Source of the DNA: UBA1479 sp963976055
Lineage (GTDB): Bacteria; Pseudomonadota; Alphaproteobacteria; Rhodospirillales; Casp-alpha2
Assembly: GCA_963976055.1 (NCBI GenBank)
Contig: CAXBJB010000005.1
Location: forward strand, 186,001-250,000
Direction: 5' to 3'
Length of the DNA: 64,000 bases
Shown here: positions 8,834-18,454 of the stretch, piece after piece
Layout of the letters: every line of letters starts with the position of its first letter
How positions within the stretch are numbered: the first letter of the stretch is position 1
Notes under the pieces: model-generated
Database searches by the model: none
What the model saw: the letters and a program-made list of their open reading frames with translations, nothing else
What the model was told of the DNA's origin: nothing
Made by a program: the position numbers and the translations under genes

Positions 8834-11821
8834 ATGACGGAAATCGATCTCGATCCGACACAATTTCTCTACTCCGGTAATACGGTCTACGTAGCGGAAC
8901 TCTATGAACGCTACATGGACGATCCCGGATCCGTGGATCTGCGCTGGCAGGACTTCTTCAAGGGACTGGAAGACGACGCCCGCGGATTCGCCAAGGAACA
9001 GGACGGCGCCAGCTGGGCGCCGCGATCCGAAAAGATCCTGGGCCACGGCGACGTCGTTCCCCTGACCGACCACCTGACCGCGGCCCAGCAGGGCCGCCGC
9101 CGCGACGATCGCGGGCGCGACCAGGACCCGGCGCAAGACCGCATGAGTTCCGCCAAGGTGCGCGAGGCGACCCTCGATTCCCTGCGCGCATTGATGCTGA
9201 TCCGCGCCTACCGCGTGCGCGGCCATCTGCACGCCAATCTGGACCCCCTCGGCCTGACCGAACCGGCGCCCCATTCGGAACTGGACCCGGCGACCTACGG
9301 TTTCACGGACAAGGACTGGGACCGGGAAATCTTCATCAACTACGTCCTGGGCCTGGAAACGGCGACGCTGCGCACCATCATGCAAATCCTGAGGGAGACC
9401 TATTGCGGGTCCATCGGGCTTGAGTTCATGCACATCCAGGACCCGGAGGAAAAATCCTGGCTGCAGGAACGGATCGAGCGCATCCGCAATCAGACCTCGT
9501 TCACCAACGAAGGCAAGCGCGCGATTCTCAACCGCCTGATCGAGACGGAAGGCTTCGAGCGCTACCTGGACAAGAAATTCACGGGCACCAAGCGGTTCGG
9601 CCTGGACGGCGGGGAAAGCCTGGTTCCGGCCATGGAACAGATCTTCAAGCGCGGCAGCCAACTGGGCTTGGAGGAAATCGTTCTCGGCATGGCCCACCGC
9701 GGGCGCCTCAACGTGCTCGCCAACGTCATGTCGAAGCCGTTCCAGGCCATCCTGAACGAATTCCAGGGCGGGGCCTCCAAGCCGGAGGATGTCGGCGGAT
9801 CTGGCGACGTGAAATACCACCTGGGGGCGTCGGCCGACCGCGTGTTCGACGGCCGCTCCATCCACCTGTCGCTGACCGCCAACCCGTCGCACCTGGAATG
9901 TGTCAACACGGTCTGCCTGGGCAAGACCCTGGCCAAGCAGCGCCAGCGTAACGACCCGGAAATGGAAAAGGTGATGTGCATCCTGCTGCATGGGGACGCC
10001 GCCTTCATGGGACAGGGCATCATTCAGGAGACCCTGGATCTGTCCAACCTGAGCGGCTACCAGACCGGCGGCACCATCCACATCATCATCAACAACCAGA
10101 TCGGCTTCACCACCAATCCGAAGCAGCACCGCTCGTCGCCCTATTGTTCCGACGCGGCCAAGATCGTTTCCGCGCCCATCTTCCACGTCAACGCCGACGA
10201 CGTCGAAGCCGTCGTCCATACGTCGCGCATCGCCACGGAATACCGCCAACGCTTCAAGAAGGACGTGGTGGTGGACATGATCTGTTATCGCCGCCACGGC
10301 CATAACGAAGGCGACGAGCCGATGTTCACCCAGCCGAAGATGTACAAGACCATCCAGACGCATCCGACGACGCTGAACATCTACGCCCGCAAGCTGATCC
10401 ACGAAAAAGTCCTGACCGAGGACGAAATCGAAAAGCAGATGCAGGGCTTCATCACCACCATGGATGAAGCCTTCGAGGCGTCCAAGGGCTACAAGCCCAA
10501 CAAGGCCGATTGGATGGACGGCGTCTGGGCCGGCATGGCTGTCGCCTCCGGCGACGCCCGGCGCGGCGAAACCGGCTGTTCCATCGAATTCCTCAAGGAA
10601 GTCGGCGCCGGCCTGACCCGGCTTCCGGGCAACTTCACCCCACACTCCAAGATCGAACGCCAGTTGGCCGCCAAGGCCAAGATGATCGAAACCGGCGAGG
10701 GCATCGACTGGTCGACGGCCGAGGCCCTTGCCTTCGGCACCCTGGTCGTCGAAGGCCATCCGGTGCGCCTGTCGGGCGAGGATTGCGAACGCGGCACCTT
10801 CTCGCAGCGCCATTCCGTGCTGATCGACCAGGAGAACGAGGACCGTCACACCCCGCTCGCCAACATCCGCTTCGGCCAAGCGCCGTTCGAGGTCCTGAAC
10901 TCGCCGTTGTCCGAATTCGGCGTGCTCGGCTTCGAATACGGCTATTCGCTCGCCGAACCGCAGACCCTGACCTTGTGGGAGGCCCAGTTCGGCGATTTTG
11001 CCAACGGGGCGCAGGTCATCATCGACCAGTTCATTTCCTCGGGCGAACAGAAGTGGCTGCGCATGTGCGGTCTGGTCATGCTGCTGCCGCACGGCTACGA
11101 AGGCCAAGGGCCGGAGCATTCATCGGCGCGCCTGGAACGCTATTTGCAGAATTCCGCCGACGACAACTGGCAGGTCTGCAACTGTTCCACGCCGGCCAAC
11201 TATTTTCATGTGCTGCGCCGCCAGATGCGCCGCGACTTCCGCAAGCCGTTGATCCTGATGACGCCGAAATCGCTGTTGCGTCACAAGCTCTGCGTCTCCA
11301 GGCTCGACGAAATGGGCCCGGGCACCACCTTCCATCGGTTGTTGTGGGACGACGCGCAGCTGGTCAAGGGCGGCCTGGTCGCCGACGACAAGATCAAGCG
11401 GGTCGTGCTGTGTTCGGGCAAGGTCTATTTCGACCTGTTCGAGGAACGCGCCCAACGCGGCACCAAGGATGTCTATCTGCTGCGGGTCGAACAGCTCTAT
11501 CCGTTCCCGCATTCCGCCCTGGTCGAGGAATTGAAGCGTTTCAAGAACGCCGAGATCATGTGGTGCCAGGAAGAACCCAAGAACATGGGTGCCTGGAGCT
11601 TCATCCTCGAGCCGATGATGGCGGTCATGGAGGAACTGAAGCTGAAACAGGCCAAGCCGTCCTATGCCGGCCGCGCCGCCGCCGCGGCGCCGGCCACCGG
11701 CAGCGCCAACAAGCACAAGGTCGAACTGGACGCCTTCATGAACGATGCGCTGACCGTCCAGGCGCCGCCGCGCGCCAAAATCAAGCCCCCGGCCAAGGCG
11801 CCGGCCAAGGCCAAGAAATAA
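8834..11821 (+). CDS. sucA: 2-oxoglutarate dehydrogenase E1 component
   Basis: E1o is the thiamine-diphosphate decarboxylase of the 2-oxoglutarate dehydrogenase complex. The protein has the N-terminal SGNTVYVAELYERY segment, GMAHRGRLNVL, HGDAAFMGQGIIQETLDLS with IINNQIGFTT (ThDP/Mg region), GHNEGDEP, and the C-terminal transketolase-like part with LLPHGYEGQGPEHSSAR. Its 995 residues are near the usual length; the excess is an Ala/Pro/Lys tail ending PAKAPAKAKK. It lies in the sucCDAB-lpd operon. Confidence 0.97.
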   Translation: MTEIDLDPTQFLYSGNTVYVAELYERYMDDPGSVDLRWQDFFKGLEDDARGFAKEQDGASWAPRSEKILGHGDVVPLTDHLTAAQQGRRRDDRGRDQDPAQDRMSSAKVREATLDSLRALMLIRAYRVRGHLHANLDPLGLTEPAPHSELDPATYGFTDKDWDREIFINYVLGLETATLRTIMQILRETYCGSIGLEFMHIQDPEEKSWLQERIERIRNQTSFTNEGKRAILNRLIETEGFERYLDKKFTGTKRFGLDGGESLVPAMEQIFKRGSQLGLEEIVLGMAHRGRLNVLANVMSKPFQAILNEFQGGASKPEDVGGSGDVKYHLGASADRVFDGRSIHLSLTANPSHLECVNTVCLGKTLAKQRQRNDPEMEKVMCILLHGDAAFMGQGIIQETLDLSNLSGYQTGGTIHIIINNQIGFTTNPKQHRSSPYCSDAAKIVSAPIFHVNADDVEAVVHTSRIATEYRQRFKKDVVVDMICYRRHGHNEGDEPMFTQPKMYKTIQTHPTTLNIYARKLIHEKVLTEDEIEKQMQGFITTMDEAFEASKGYKPNKADWMDGVWAGMAVASGDARRGETGCSIEFLKEVGAGLTRLPGNFTPHSKIERQLAAKAKMIETGEGIDWSTAEALAFGTLVVEGHPVRLSGEDCERGTFSQRHSVLIDQENEDRHTPLANIRFGQAPFEVLNSPLSEFGVLGFEYGYSLAEPQTLTLWEAQFGDFANGAQVIIDQFISSGEQKWLRMCGLVMLLPHGYEGQGPEHSSARLERYLQNSADDNWQVCNCSTPANYFHVLRRQMRRDFRKPLILMTPKSLLRHKLCVSRLDEMGPGTTFHRLLWDDAQLVKGGLVADDKIKRVVLCSGKVYFDLFEERAQRGTKDVYLLRVEQLYPFPHSALVEELKRFKNAEIMWCQEEPKNMGAWSFILEPMMAVMEELKLKQAKPSYAGRAAAAAPATGSANKHKVELDAFMNDALTVQAPPRAKIKPPAKAPAKAKK

Positions 11822-11875
11822 CGCCGAAACCGGTCGCAGGGTTTCGAGCAGTCGATAATCGCAGGGGAAGAATTG

Positions 11876-13498
11876 ATGACCGTTGAAGTTAACGTCCCGA
11901 CGTTGGGTGAATCCGTCACGGAGGCGACCGTCGGCAAATGGACCAAAAATCCAGGCGACGCCGTCGCCATGGACGAGGCCCTGGTCGAACTGGAAACCGA
12001 CAAGGTGACCATCGAGGTCAACGCCCCCGCCGCTGGAACCCTGGGCGCCATCGCCGCCCAGGAGGGCGAGACGGTGGCCGTCGGCGCCCTGTTGACGACC
12101 ATCCAGGAAGGGGCCGCCCCCGCCAAGGCCGAGGCCAAACCGGCCGCCGCCCCGGCTGCCGCGCCCGCCCCCGCGAAATCGGGCGGCGGCAAGACCGTCG
12201 ACATCGTCACCCCGACCATGGGTGAAAGCGTGTCCACCGGCACCCTGGGCGCCTGGGCCAAACAGGTCGGCGACAGCGTCGCCGCCGACGAGGTTTTGGT
12301 CGAGGTCGAAACCGACAAGGTGACCATCGAGGTCAACGCCCCCGCCGCCGGACGCCTTACCTCCATCGACGCCCAGGCCGGTGCTGAAGTCGGCCCCGGC
12401 GTGAAGATCGGCACCATCGAAGCGGGTGCCGCAGGCGCCGCAGCCGTTCCCGCCGCCACCCCGGCCCCTGCCGCGACCCCCGCCCCCGCCGCCAAACCAG
12501 CGGCAGCCCCGGCGCCCGCCGCGGCACCCGCGCCGGCCCCCATCGCGTCCGGCAACCGTCCCCCGCTGTCCCCCGCCGTGCGCAAGATGGTCGATGACAA
12601 CGACCTGGACGCAGCGCGCATCACCGGCACCGGGCCTGACGGCCGCATCACCAAGGGCGATGTGCAGCAGGCCATCGCCAACGGCTCCGCCAAGCGACAG
12701 GCGGCCCCTGCCCCTGCCGCAGCGCCGCGCGCGATGGGCCCGGCCCCGGCGTTGACCACGGAAAACATGTTCGCCCCCCGCCCTCCGCGCGCCCCCAACG
12801 AGCGCGAGGAACGGGTCAAGATGTCCAAACTGCGCCAGGTCATCGCCCGGCGCCTGAAGGAAGCGCAGAACACGGCGGCCATGCTGACGACCTGGAACGA
12901 GGTCGACATGGGCAACGTCATGGCCCTGCGTTCCGAATACAAAGAGGTGTTCGAGAAAAAGCACGGTGCCCGCATGGGCTTCATGTCGTTCTTCGTGCGC
13001 GCCGCCTGCATCGCGCTGAAGGAATGGCCCGCCGTCAACGCGGAAATCTACGGCGACGAGATCATCTACAAGAACTATTACAACGTCGGCGTCGCCGTCG
13101 GCACGCCGCAGGGCCTGGTCGTGCCCGTGCTCAAGGAAGCCGACAAGATGGGCTTCGCCGAGATCGAAGGCGGCATCGCCGACTTCGGCCGCCGGGCCCG
13201 CGACGGCAAGCTGGGCATGGACGAGATGACCGGCGGCACCTTCACCATTTCCAACGGCGGGGTGTTCGGCTCGCTCAATTCCATGCCGATCCTCAACGTG
13301 CCGCAATCGGCGATCCTGGGCATGCATTCGATCCAGAAACGCCCCATGGTGGTCAACGACGAGATCGAAATCCGGCCCATGATGCACCTGGCGCTGAGCT
13401 ACGATCACCGCATCGTCGACGGCCGCGAGGCGGTCAGCTTCCTGGTCCGCATCAAGCAGTGCATCGAGGATCCGCAGCGCATCCTGTTGAACGTGTGA
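11876..13498 (+). CDS. sucB: dihydrolipoyl succinyltransferase E2 with two lipoyl domains
   Basis: E2o transfers the succinyl group to CoA on a swinging lipoyl arm. There are two complete lipoyl domains, with lipoylation lysines at Lys43 and Lys148, both in ETDKVTIEV. Ala/Pro-rich linkers, an E1/E3-binding domain (about 229-267) and the catalytic domain with SYDHRIVDG (His511, Asp515) follow. SucB proteins generally have one lipoyl domain, so the second is notable. The start is ATG 11876 after GGGGAAG; a TTG one codon earlier is unlikely. Position between sucA and lpd supports E2o rather than pyruvate dehydrogenase E2. Confidence 0.95.
   Translation: MTVEVNVPTLGESVTEATVGKWTKNPGDAVAMDEALVELETDKVTIEVNAPAAGTLGAIAAQEGETVAVGALLTTIQEGAAPAKAEAKPAAAPAAAPAPAKSGGGKTVDIVTPTMGESVSTGTLGAWAKQVGDSVAADEVLVEVETDKVTIEVNAPAAGRLTSIDAQAGAEVGPGVKIGTIEAGAAGAAAVPAATPAPAATPAPAAKPAAAPAPAAAPAPAPIASGNRPPLSPAVRKMVDDNDLDAARITGTGPDGRITKGDVQQAIANGSAKRQAAPAPAAAPRAMGPAPALTTENMFAPRPPRAPNEREERVKMSKLRQVIARRLKEAQNTAAMLTTWNEVDMGNVMALRSEYKEVFEKKHGARMGFMSFFVRAACIALKEWPAVNAEIYGDEIIYKNYYNVGVAVGTPQGLVVPVLKEADKMGFAEIEGGIADFGRRARDGKLGMDEMTGGTFTISNGGVFGSLNSMPILNVPQSAILGMHSIQKRPMVVNDEIEIRPMMHLALSYDHRIVDGREAVSFLVRIKQCIEDPQRILLNV
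11993..12348. repeat. identical 41-nt direct repeat in the two lipoyl domains
   Basis: The 41 bases at 11993-12033 and 12308-12348, centred on the lipoylation codon, are identical at DNA level although flanking parts of the two domains have diverged. This fits an internal duplication kept uniform by gene conversion or by strong constraint. Confidence 0.85.
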
Positions 13499-13556
13499 CC
13501 CAACGGGTTACATTGAAGAACGAGACTCCCGAAACACGATCAGGAGCGATCAGATC

Positions 13557-14969
13557 ATGAGTGACGCTTACGACCTGGTGGTCATCGGCGGCGGGCCCGC
13601 CGGCTACGTCGCCGCCATCCGCGCGGCGCAGCTGGGCATGAAGACGGCCGTCGTCGAAGGACGCGGCGCCCTGGGCGGGACCTGCCTGAACGTGGGCTGC
13701 ATTCCGTCGAAGGCGATGTTGCAGTCATCCCACCATTATGAAATGGCGGACAAGGAGTTCGCCCACCACGGGATCGACGTTTCCGGCCTGAAGGTCAATC
13801 TGAAGACCATGCTGGCGCGCAAGGACAAGGTGGTCGAAGGCCTGACCGGCGGCATCGAGATGCTGATGAAGAAGAACAAGGTCGACTACATCAAGGGCTG
13901 GGGAAAGATCGACGCCGTCGGCAAGGTGTCGGTGACGCCGCTTGAGGGCAAGGCCAAGGCGCAAGTTCTGAACACGGCGAACATCCTGATCGCCACCGGC
14001 TCCGAGGTCACGCCGCTTCCCGGCGTTGAAATCGACGAGAAACAGATCGTCTCAAGCACGGGCGCCCTGGCGCTGCCCAAGGTGCCGAAGACCATGGCCG
14101 TGATCGGTGCCGGGGTCATCGGGCTGGAGCTCGGCAGCGTGTGGCGACGGCTGGGCGCGGACGTGACGGTCGTCGAATTCCTCGACGTCGCCCTGCCCGG
14201 CATGGACGGCGAGGTATCCAAGCATGCGCAGCGCATCCTGAGCAAGCAGGGCCTGACCTTCAAGATGAAGACCAAGGTGACGGGAGCCAAGGCTGGCAAG
14301 GACGGCGTGACCCTGACCATGGAGCCGCGGGATGGCGGCAAGGCGGAGTCCCTGAAGGTCGACGTGGTGCTGGTCGCCATCGGCCGCCGACCGTTCACGG
14401 AAGGCCTGGGCCTGAAGGAAGCCGGGGTCGAGGTTGGGGAACGCGGGTTCATTCCCGTCGATGCCGATTATCAGACCAACGTCGAAGGCATCTACGCCAT
14501 CGGCGACGTGATCGGCGGCGCCATGCTGGCCCATAAGGCCGAGGACGAAGGCGTCGTCTGCGCCGAGATCATGGCCGGGCAGACCGGGCATATCGACTAC
14601 GGCGCCATTCCGGGCATCGTCTACACCCATCCGGAAATCGCCGCCGTCGGCAAGACCGAGGAACAGTTGAAGGAAGCGGGCATCGCCTACAACAAGGGCA
14701 AGTTTCCCTTCACCGCCAACTCCCGCGCGCGCTGCAACGACGACACGGACGGCTTCGTGAAGATTCTGGCCGACGCGGCGACGGACAGGATTCTCGGCTG
14801 TCACATCATCGGCCCTCAGGCCGGCGACCTTATTCAAGAGGTCGTCAACGTGATGGAATTCGGCGGCTCGGCCGAGGACATCGCGCGCATCTGCCACGGC
14901 CACCCGGGCCTGCCGGAATCGGTCAAGGAAGCGGCGCTGGGCGTGGCGGGGCGTGCGATCCACATCTGA
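13557..14969 (+). CDS. lpd: dihydrolipoamide dehydrogenase (E3)
   Basis: E3 reoxidises the lipoyl arm using FAD and NAD. The FAD loop VVIGGGPAGYVAA (8-20), the redox disulfide Cys43/Cys48 in GGTCLNVGCIPSK, the NAD loop AVIGAGVIGLELG, the second FAD motif IYAIGDVIGG and the C-terminal catalytic His-Glu segment (CHGHPGLPESVKEA) are all present. Its 470 residues are standard. It is the last gene of the TCA run and serves the complex formed by sucA and sucB upstream. Confidence 0.97.
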   Translation: MSDAYDLVVIGGGPAGYVAAIRAAQLGMKTAVVEGRGALGGTCLNVGCIPSKAMLQSSHHYEMADKEFAHHGIDVSGLKVNLKTMLARKDKVVEGLTGGIEMLMKKNKVDYIKGWGKIDAVGKVSVTPLEGKAKAQVLNTANILIATGSEVTPLPGVEIDEKQIVSSTGALALPKVPKTMAVIGAGVIGLELGSVWRRLGADVTVVEFLDVALPGMDGEVSKHAQRILSKQGLTFKMKTKVTGAKAGKDGVTLTMEPRDGGKAESLKVDVVLVAIGRRPFTEGLGLKEAGVEVGERGFIPVDADYQTNVEGIYAIGDVIGGAMLAHKAEDEGVVCAEIMAGQTGHIDYGAIPGIVYTHPEIAAVGKTEEQLKEAGIAYNKGKFPFTANSRARCNDDTDGFVKILADAATDRILGCHIIGPQAGDLIQEVVNVMEFGGSAEDIARICHGHPGLPESVKEAALGVAGRAIHI

Positions 14970-15126
14970 TCGCTTTCTCATCGGCCTTATCCACCAATGA
15001 CCTGCCCCGTCCAGCGACGGGCACGAATACGCCATTTCATCCATCTAGGCGTGGACCTTTATTAATGGTCTAAACGTCTATCCCTATCGGCAATCCGCCG
15101 AGGCGTCATTCGACGAAAGATGGATC

Positions 15127-15963
15127 ATGGACTCCTGGATTCTCGCGCTGGTGCTTCTGGCCGCCGCGCTGCACGCCGGCTGGAACCTGCTGGTCAAGAT
15201 GCGCGGCGACAAGCTGGTGATGATGGGCGTGATCGATGCGGGCCACGGCCTGCTCGCCCTGCCGCTGCTGTTGTTCTTTCCGGTCCCGAACCTGGAGGCC
15301 TGGCCCTTCATCGTCGCCTCGGCGATTCTGCATGTCGGCTACAAACTGTTTCTGGTGCGAGCATATGTCCACGGCGATATGGGCGTGGTCTATCCCATCG
15401 CCCGCGGCATGGCGCCGGCCCTGGTGGCACTGGGCGCCTATGTGTTCGCCGGGGAAAACCTGACCCCGACCCAGTTGGCCGCCATCATCGCCATCGCCGT
15501 CGCCATTTCCGGCCTGACCTTCGCCAACGGCTGGCGCGACCTTCCGCTTTTGGGCCTGGCCTTCGCCGTGGGCACGGCGGTGTTCATTGCCTCCTATACG
15601 GTGGTCGATGGGGTCGGCGGGCGTCTCGCGGGCAGCGCCCATGCCTACGCATTGTGGATGTTCGTCACCGACGCCTGCCTGTTCACCCCGATCGTGCTGC
15701 TGCGGCGCGGGCGGCAGTTCCTGACCACCGCCAAGGAATACTGGCGGCCGGGCCTGGCCGGCGCCGCCATGTCCATGAGCGCCTATTGGATCGTCATCTG
15801 GGCCATGAGCGTCACGCCCATGGCCCCGGTGTCCGCCGTCAGGGAAACCAGCGTGCTGTTCGGCGCGCTGCTCGCCGGTTTCGTTCTGAAGGAAGGCCGC
15901 CTGGTCCTGCGCCTAGCGGCGGCGGCCGTCATCGCGGGCGGGGTCATCAGCCTGCAGTTCTAG
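15127..15963 (+). CDS. DMT/EamA family transporter
   Basis: The 278-residue protein has about ten hydrophobic segments in two halves, the arrangement of EamA drug/metabolite transporters. It begins LALVLLAAALHAGWNLLVK, a typical first helix of this family, and the second half ends MAPVSAVRETSVLFGALLAGF, a conserved EamA signature. The substrate is unknown. ATG 15127 is preceded by GAAAG; ATG 15120 is in another frame. It starts about 160 bases after lpd and is followed at 50 bases by an MFS gene on the same strand. Confidence 0.85.
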   Translation: MDSWILALVLLAAALHAGWNLLVKMRGDKLVMMGVIDAGHGLLALPLLLFFPVPNLEAWPFIVASAILHVGYKLFLVRAYVHGDMGVVYPIARGMAPALVALGAYVFAGENLTPTQLAAIIAIAVAISGLTFANGWRDLPLLGLAFAVGTAVFIASYTVVDGVGGRLAGSAHAYALWMFVTDACLFTPIVLLRRGRQFLTTAKEYWRPGLAGAAMSMSAYWIVIWAMSVTPMAPVSAVRETSVLFGALLAGFVLKEGRLVLRLAAAAVIAGGVISLQF

Positions 15964-16013
15964 GGCCGCCCCGAAGGCGCGACGGGGCGGTCGGATAAGG
16001 GTAGTCTTCCGGC

Positions 16014-17234
16014 ATGTTTCGCACGCCCGGTCCCGTCCTGATCACCGTCCTCATGTGCCTGGCCCAGGTCGAGACCCTGGTCGACGTCTTCGTCTTCGCG
16101 ACCCTGATCCGCACGTTCGAGGCGGAATGGCTTTTAACCAAGGTCGAACAGGGCTGGGTGCTCGGCATCTATCACGCCGGCTATGTGCTGGCCGTGCCGG
16201 TCATCATGGCCCTGACCGACCGAGTCGATGCCCGCCGGCTTTACATGGCGGGATGCCTGTTCATCGCCCTGGCGGCGGCGGGGTTCGCCTTCCTGGCGGA
16301 AGGGTTCTGGTCCGCCCTGGCGCTCCGCGCCCTGTCCGGCTTCGGGTTCGCCGCCACCTACATGCCGGGCCTGCGGGTGTTGGTCGACCGCTATCCGGGT
16401 AGCAACGAGGGCCGGGCCATCGCGTTCTATACGTCGAGCTGGTCATTGGGCACGGCGGTCAGCTATCTGCTGGCCGGCATGCTGGGCGAAGCGCTCGGCT
16501 GGCAGGCGGCGTTCCTGGCCGGCGGCGCCGGGGCACTGGCCGCCTTCGTCCTGATCCTGGTCTGCCTGACGCCGCTCGCCCCGACGCAGGCGCCGGAGCC
16601 GACACGCCTGCTCGATTTCCGCCCCGTCCTGCGCAACCGTTCGGCCATGGGCTATGTGCTCGGCTATGCCGCCCATACCTATGAGCTGTTGGCGTTTCGT
16701 GCCTGGCTGGTCGCCTTCCTGGCGTTTTCCCTGACCCAACAGGCCGAACCCATGGTCAGCTGGCTGGCCGAGCCGTCGCGCATCGCCATGTTCACGGCCC
16801 TGGCCGCCATGATCTCGTCGATCGTCGGCAACGAGCTGGCCCAACGTCTCGACCGGCCCCGCTTCATCGCCGCCGTGCAATGCGTGACGGCGAGCCTGGC
16901 CTGCGTCATCGGCTTTCTGGGCGCCCTGTCCTACGAGGCCGTGGTCGCCCTGGTCATCCTTTACGCCCTGTTGGTGCAGGCGGATTCGGCCTCGCTCACG
17001 GCCGGGGTGGTGGGCGCGGCCGAGGACGGCCGCCGGGGGGCGACCCTGGCCGTCTACAACCTGGTCGGCTGGACCTGCGGCTTCGCCGGGCCGGTGCTGG
17101 TCGGCTCGGTCCTGGGCGCGGCGGGCACGGAAAGCACCGCCGGCTGGGGCATGGCCTTCATGGTCATGGGGGGCGTGACGTTCCTGGGGGCGGCGGCGGT
17201 CAGAACCCTCGCGGGCGGACGGCGCCCGGCTTAG
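16014..17234 (+). CDS. MFS transporter
   Basis: About twelve hydrophobic segments across 406 residues, with a loop after the second helix (ALTDRVDARRLY) resembling the MFS DRxGRR motif and GLRVLVDRYPGSNEGRAIAFYTS in helix 4-5, place this in the major facilitator superfamily. No substrate signature is recognised. The TAG stop is formed by the boundary of the repeat element at 17232, so the original C-terminus may have been altered by that insertion. Confidence 0.85.
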   Translation: MFRTPGPVLITVLMCLAQVETLVDVFVFATLIRTFEAEWLLTKVEQGWVLGIYHAGYVLAVPVIMALTDRVDARRLYMAGCLFIALAAAGFAFLAEGFWSALALRALSGFGFAATYMPGLRVLVDRYPGSNEGRAIAFYTSSWSLGTAVSYLLAGMLGEALGWQAAFLAGGAGALAAFVLILVCLTPLAPTQAPEPTRLLDFRPVLRNRSAMGYVLGYAAHTYELLAFRAWLVAFLAFSLTQQAEPMVSWLAEPSRIAMFTALAAMISSIVGNELAQRLDRPRFIAAVQCVTASLACVIGFLGALSYEAVVALVILYALLVQADSASLTAGVVGAAEDGRRGATLAVYNLVGWTCGFAGPVLVGSVLGAAGTESTAGWGMAFMVMGGVTFLGAAAVRTLAGGRRPA

Positions 17235-17494
17235 AGCCTATCATCTTGATACGGAATCACTGAGACGGCGAATGACGTGCTCTGGCCAGGAAGGCGGCGC
17301 GCAGCGATGCGGGGTCATTACAAGCGCCGCCTGACGCCGCCAGAGCGCGTCATCCGCCGCCTGCGGTCGGTTGTCCGGGGTTCCGGCGTCGTCGAGGCCG
17401 CTCGCCGATGCCCCGCATCGCCGTCACGTCCTCTCCTATCCGGAAACCCGGACAACCGATCTCAGCCGCTTCCGTATCAAGAGGATAGGCTCTA
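17232..17494. repeat. TA-flanked nested palindromic element (MITE-like)
   Basis: Terminal inverted repeats GAGCCTATC...GATACGGAA (17234-17256) and its complement (17470-17492) match at 22 of 23 positions and are flanked by TA on both sides, as in IS630/mariner-type insertions. Inside are a 20-bp imperfect stem (17267-17286 with 17339-17358), a perfect 8-bp stem (17293-17300 with 17324-17331) and an 18-bp stem with one mismatch (17369-17386 with 17440-17457). GCGATGCGGGG (17304-17314), in one apical loop, is perfectly complementary to 17411-17421 in the other. No ORF is present. It fills the gap between the convergent MFS and xerC genes and supplies both TAG stops. Confidence 0.75.
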
Positions 17495-18454
17495 GCCCTT
17501 TTTGCGCGCCCTGGGATGGGCGTCGTCGTAGACGGCGCTGAGCCGCGCCGTGTCGACGTCCGTGTAGCGCTGCGTGGTCGACAGCGACGCATGGCCCAGC
17601 AGTTCCTGAATGGTCCGCAGGTCGCCGCCGCCGGCCAAAAGGTGCGTCGCGTAGGAATGACGCAGCGCATGGGGCGTCGCCGTATCCGGCAGGCCCAGAA
17701 GGACGCGCAAATTCCGCACCCGAGCCTGGGCGACCCCGGCGGCGAGCCGCCCGCCCCGGGCCCCCAGGAACAGCGGCGTGGCGCCGTCGCCCGCATAGGG
17801 GCAGACATCCAGATAGGCCGCGATCGCCTGACGCACGGCGGGCAGCACGGGGACCAGGCGGTCCTTGTTGCCTTTGCCGCGCACCATCATGGTATCGGCC
17901 GGATTGCCGAACAGGCCCGGCGCGCGGTCGCGGTTGAGGTCCAACGCCTCGCCGATGCGCAGCCCGCAACCGTACAGCAGCGTCAGCAACGCCCGGTCGC
18001 GCAGCCCGATCCAGGCATCGTCCGCCAGATCCGGGGCCGAGAGGATCAGGTCGAAGGCTTCCTCGATGCTGAGCGCCTTGGGCACGGATTTGGGCACGCG
18101 GGGCGTGCGCAGGGCGCCGATCGCCGAATTGCGCACCACCCCCTGTTTTTCCAGAAAGCGGAAGAAGCCGCGCAGGCAGGACAACGCCCGGGCGGTGGAG
18201 GTACGCGACAGCCCCCGGCGGTTGAGGTCGGCCAGCCAGGCCCGGAAGTCGAGCGGCGTCAGGCCCTCGATCTCCGTCAGGCCCGGCGGTCCGCCCAGAT
18301 GGTCCGCCATGAAGCGCAGGAACCCGGCAAGGTCGCGTTGGTATCCCGCGAGGGTGTGCTTGGAATAACGCTTTTCGTGAGCCAGCCAGTCCCGCCACCG
18401 CGACGCCGCGGCCGCCAAGGCAGGATCGCAGGTCAGCTCCGGCGTCAGGGTCAC
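17492..18454 (-). CDS. xerC: tyrosine recombinase XerC
   Basis: XerC, with XerD, resolves chromosome dimers at dif. The SAM-like N-terminal domain (about 12-105) precedes the catalytic domain with Arg166 (GCGLRIGEAL), Lys194 (RGKGNKDR), His262 and Arg265 (HALRHSYATHL), His288 (LLGHASL) and nucleophile Tyr297 (TQRYTDVD). Its 320 residues are standard. Pairing with the DUF484 gene, overlapping by 4 bases (ATGA), is the usual context of xerC rather than of an integrase. The stop codon lies in the repeat element. Confidence 0.93.
   Translation of the reverse strand: MTLTPELTCDPALAAAASRWRDWLAHEKRYSKHTLAGYQRDLAGFLRFMADHLGGPPGLTEIEGLTPLDFRAWLADLNRRGLSRTSTARALSCLRGFFRFLEKQGVVRNSAIGALRTPRVPKSVPKALSIEEAFDLILSAPDLADDAWIGLRDRALLTLLYGCGLRIGEALDLNRDRAPGLFGNPADTMMVRGKGNKDRLVPVLPAVRQAIAAYLDVCPYAGDGATPLFLGARGGRLAAGVAQARVRNLRVLLGLPDTATPHALRHSYATHLLAGGGDLRTIQELLGHASLSTTQRYTDVDTARLSAVYDDAHPRARKKG

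Noticed and set aside
17277..17495. Short plus-strand ORF (72 codons) within the palindromic element
   Set aside because: Arg-rich text from the inverted repeats themselves; no start signal and no family likeness.
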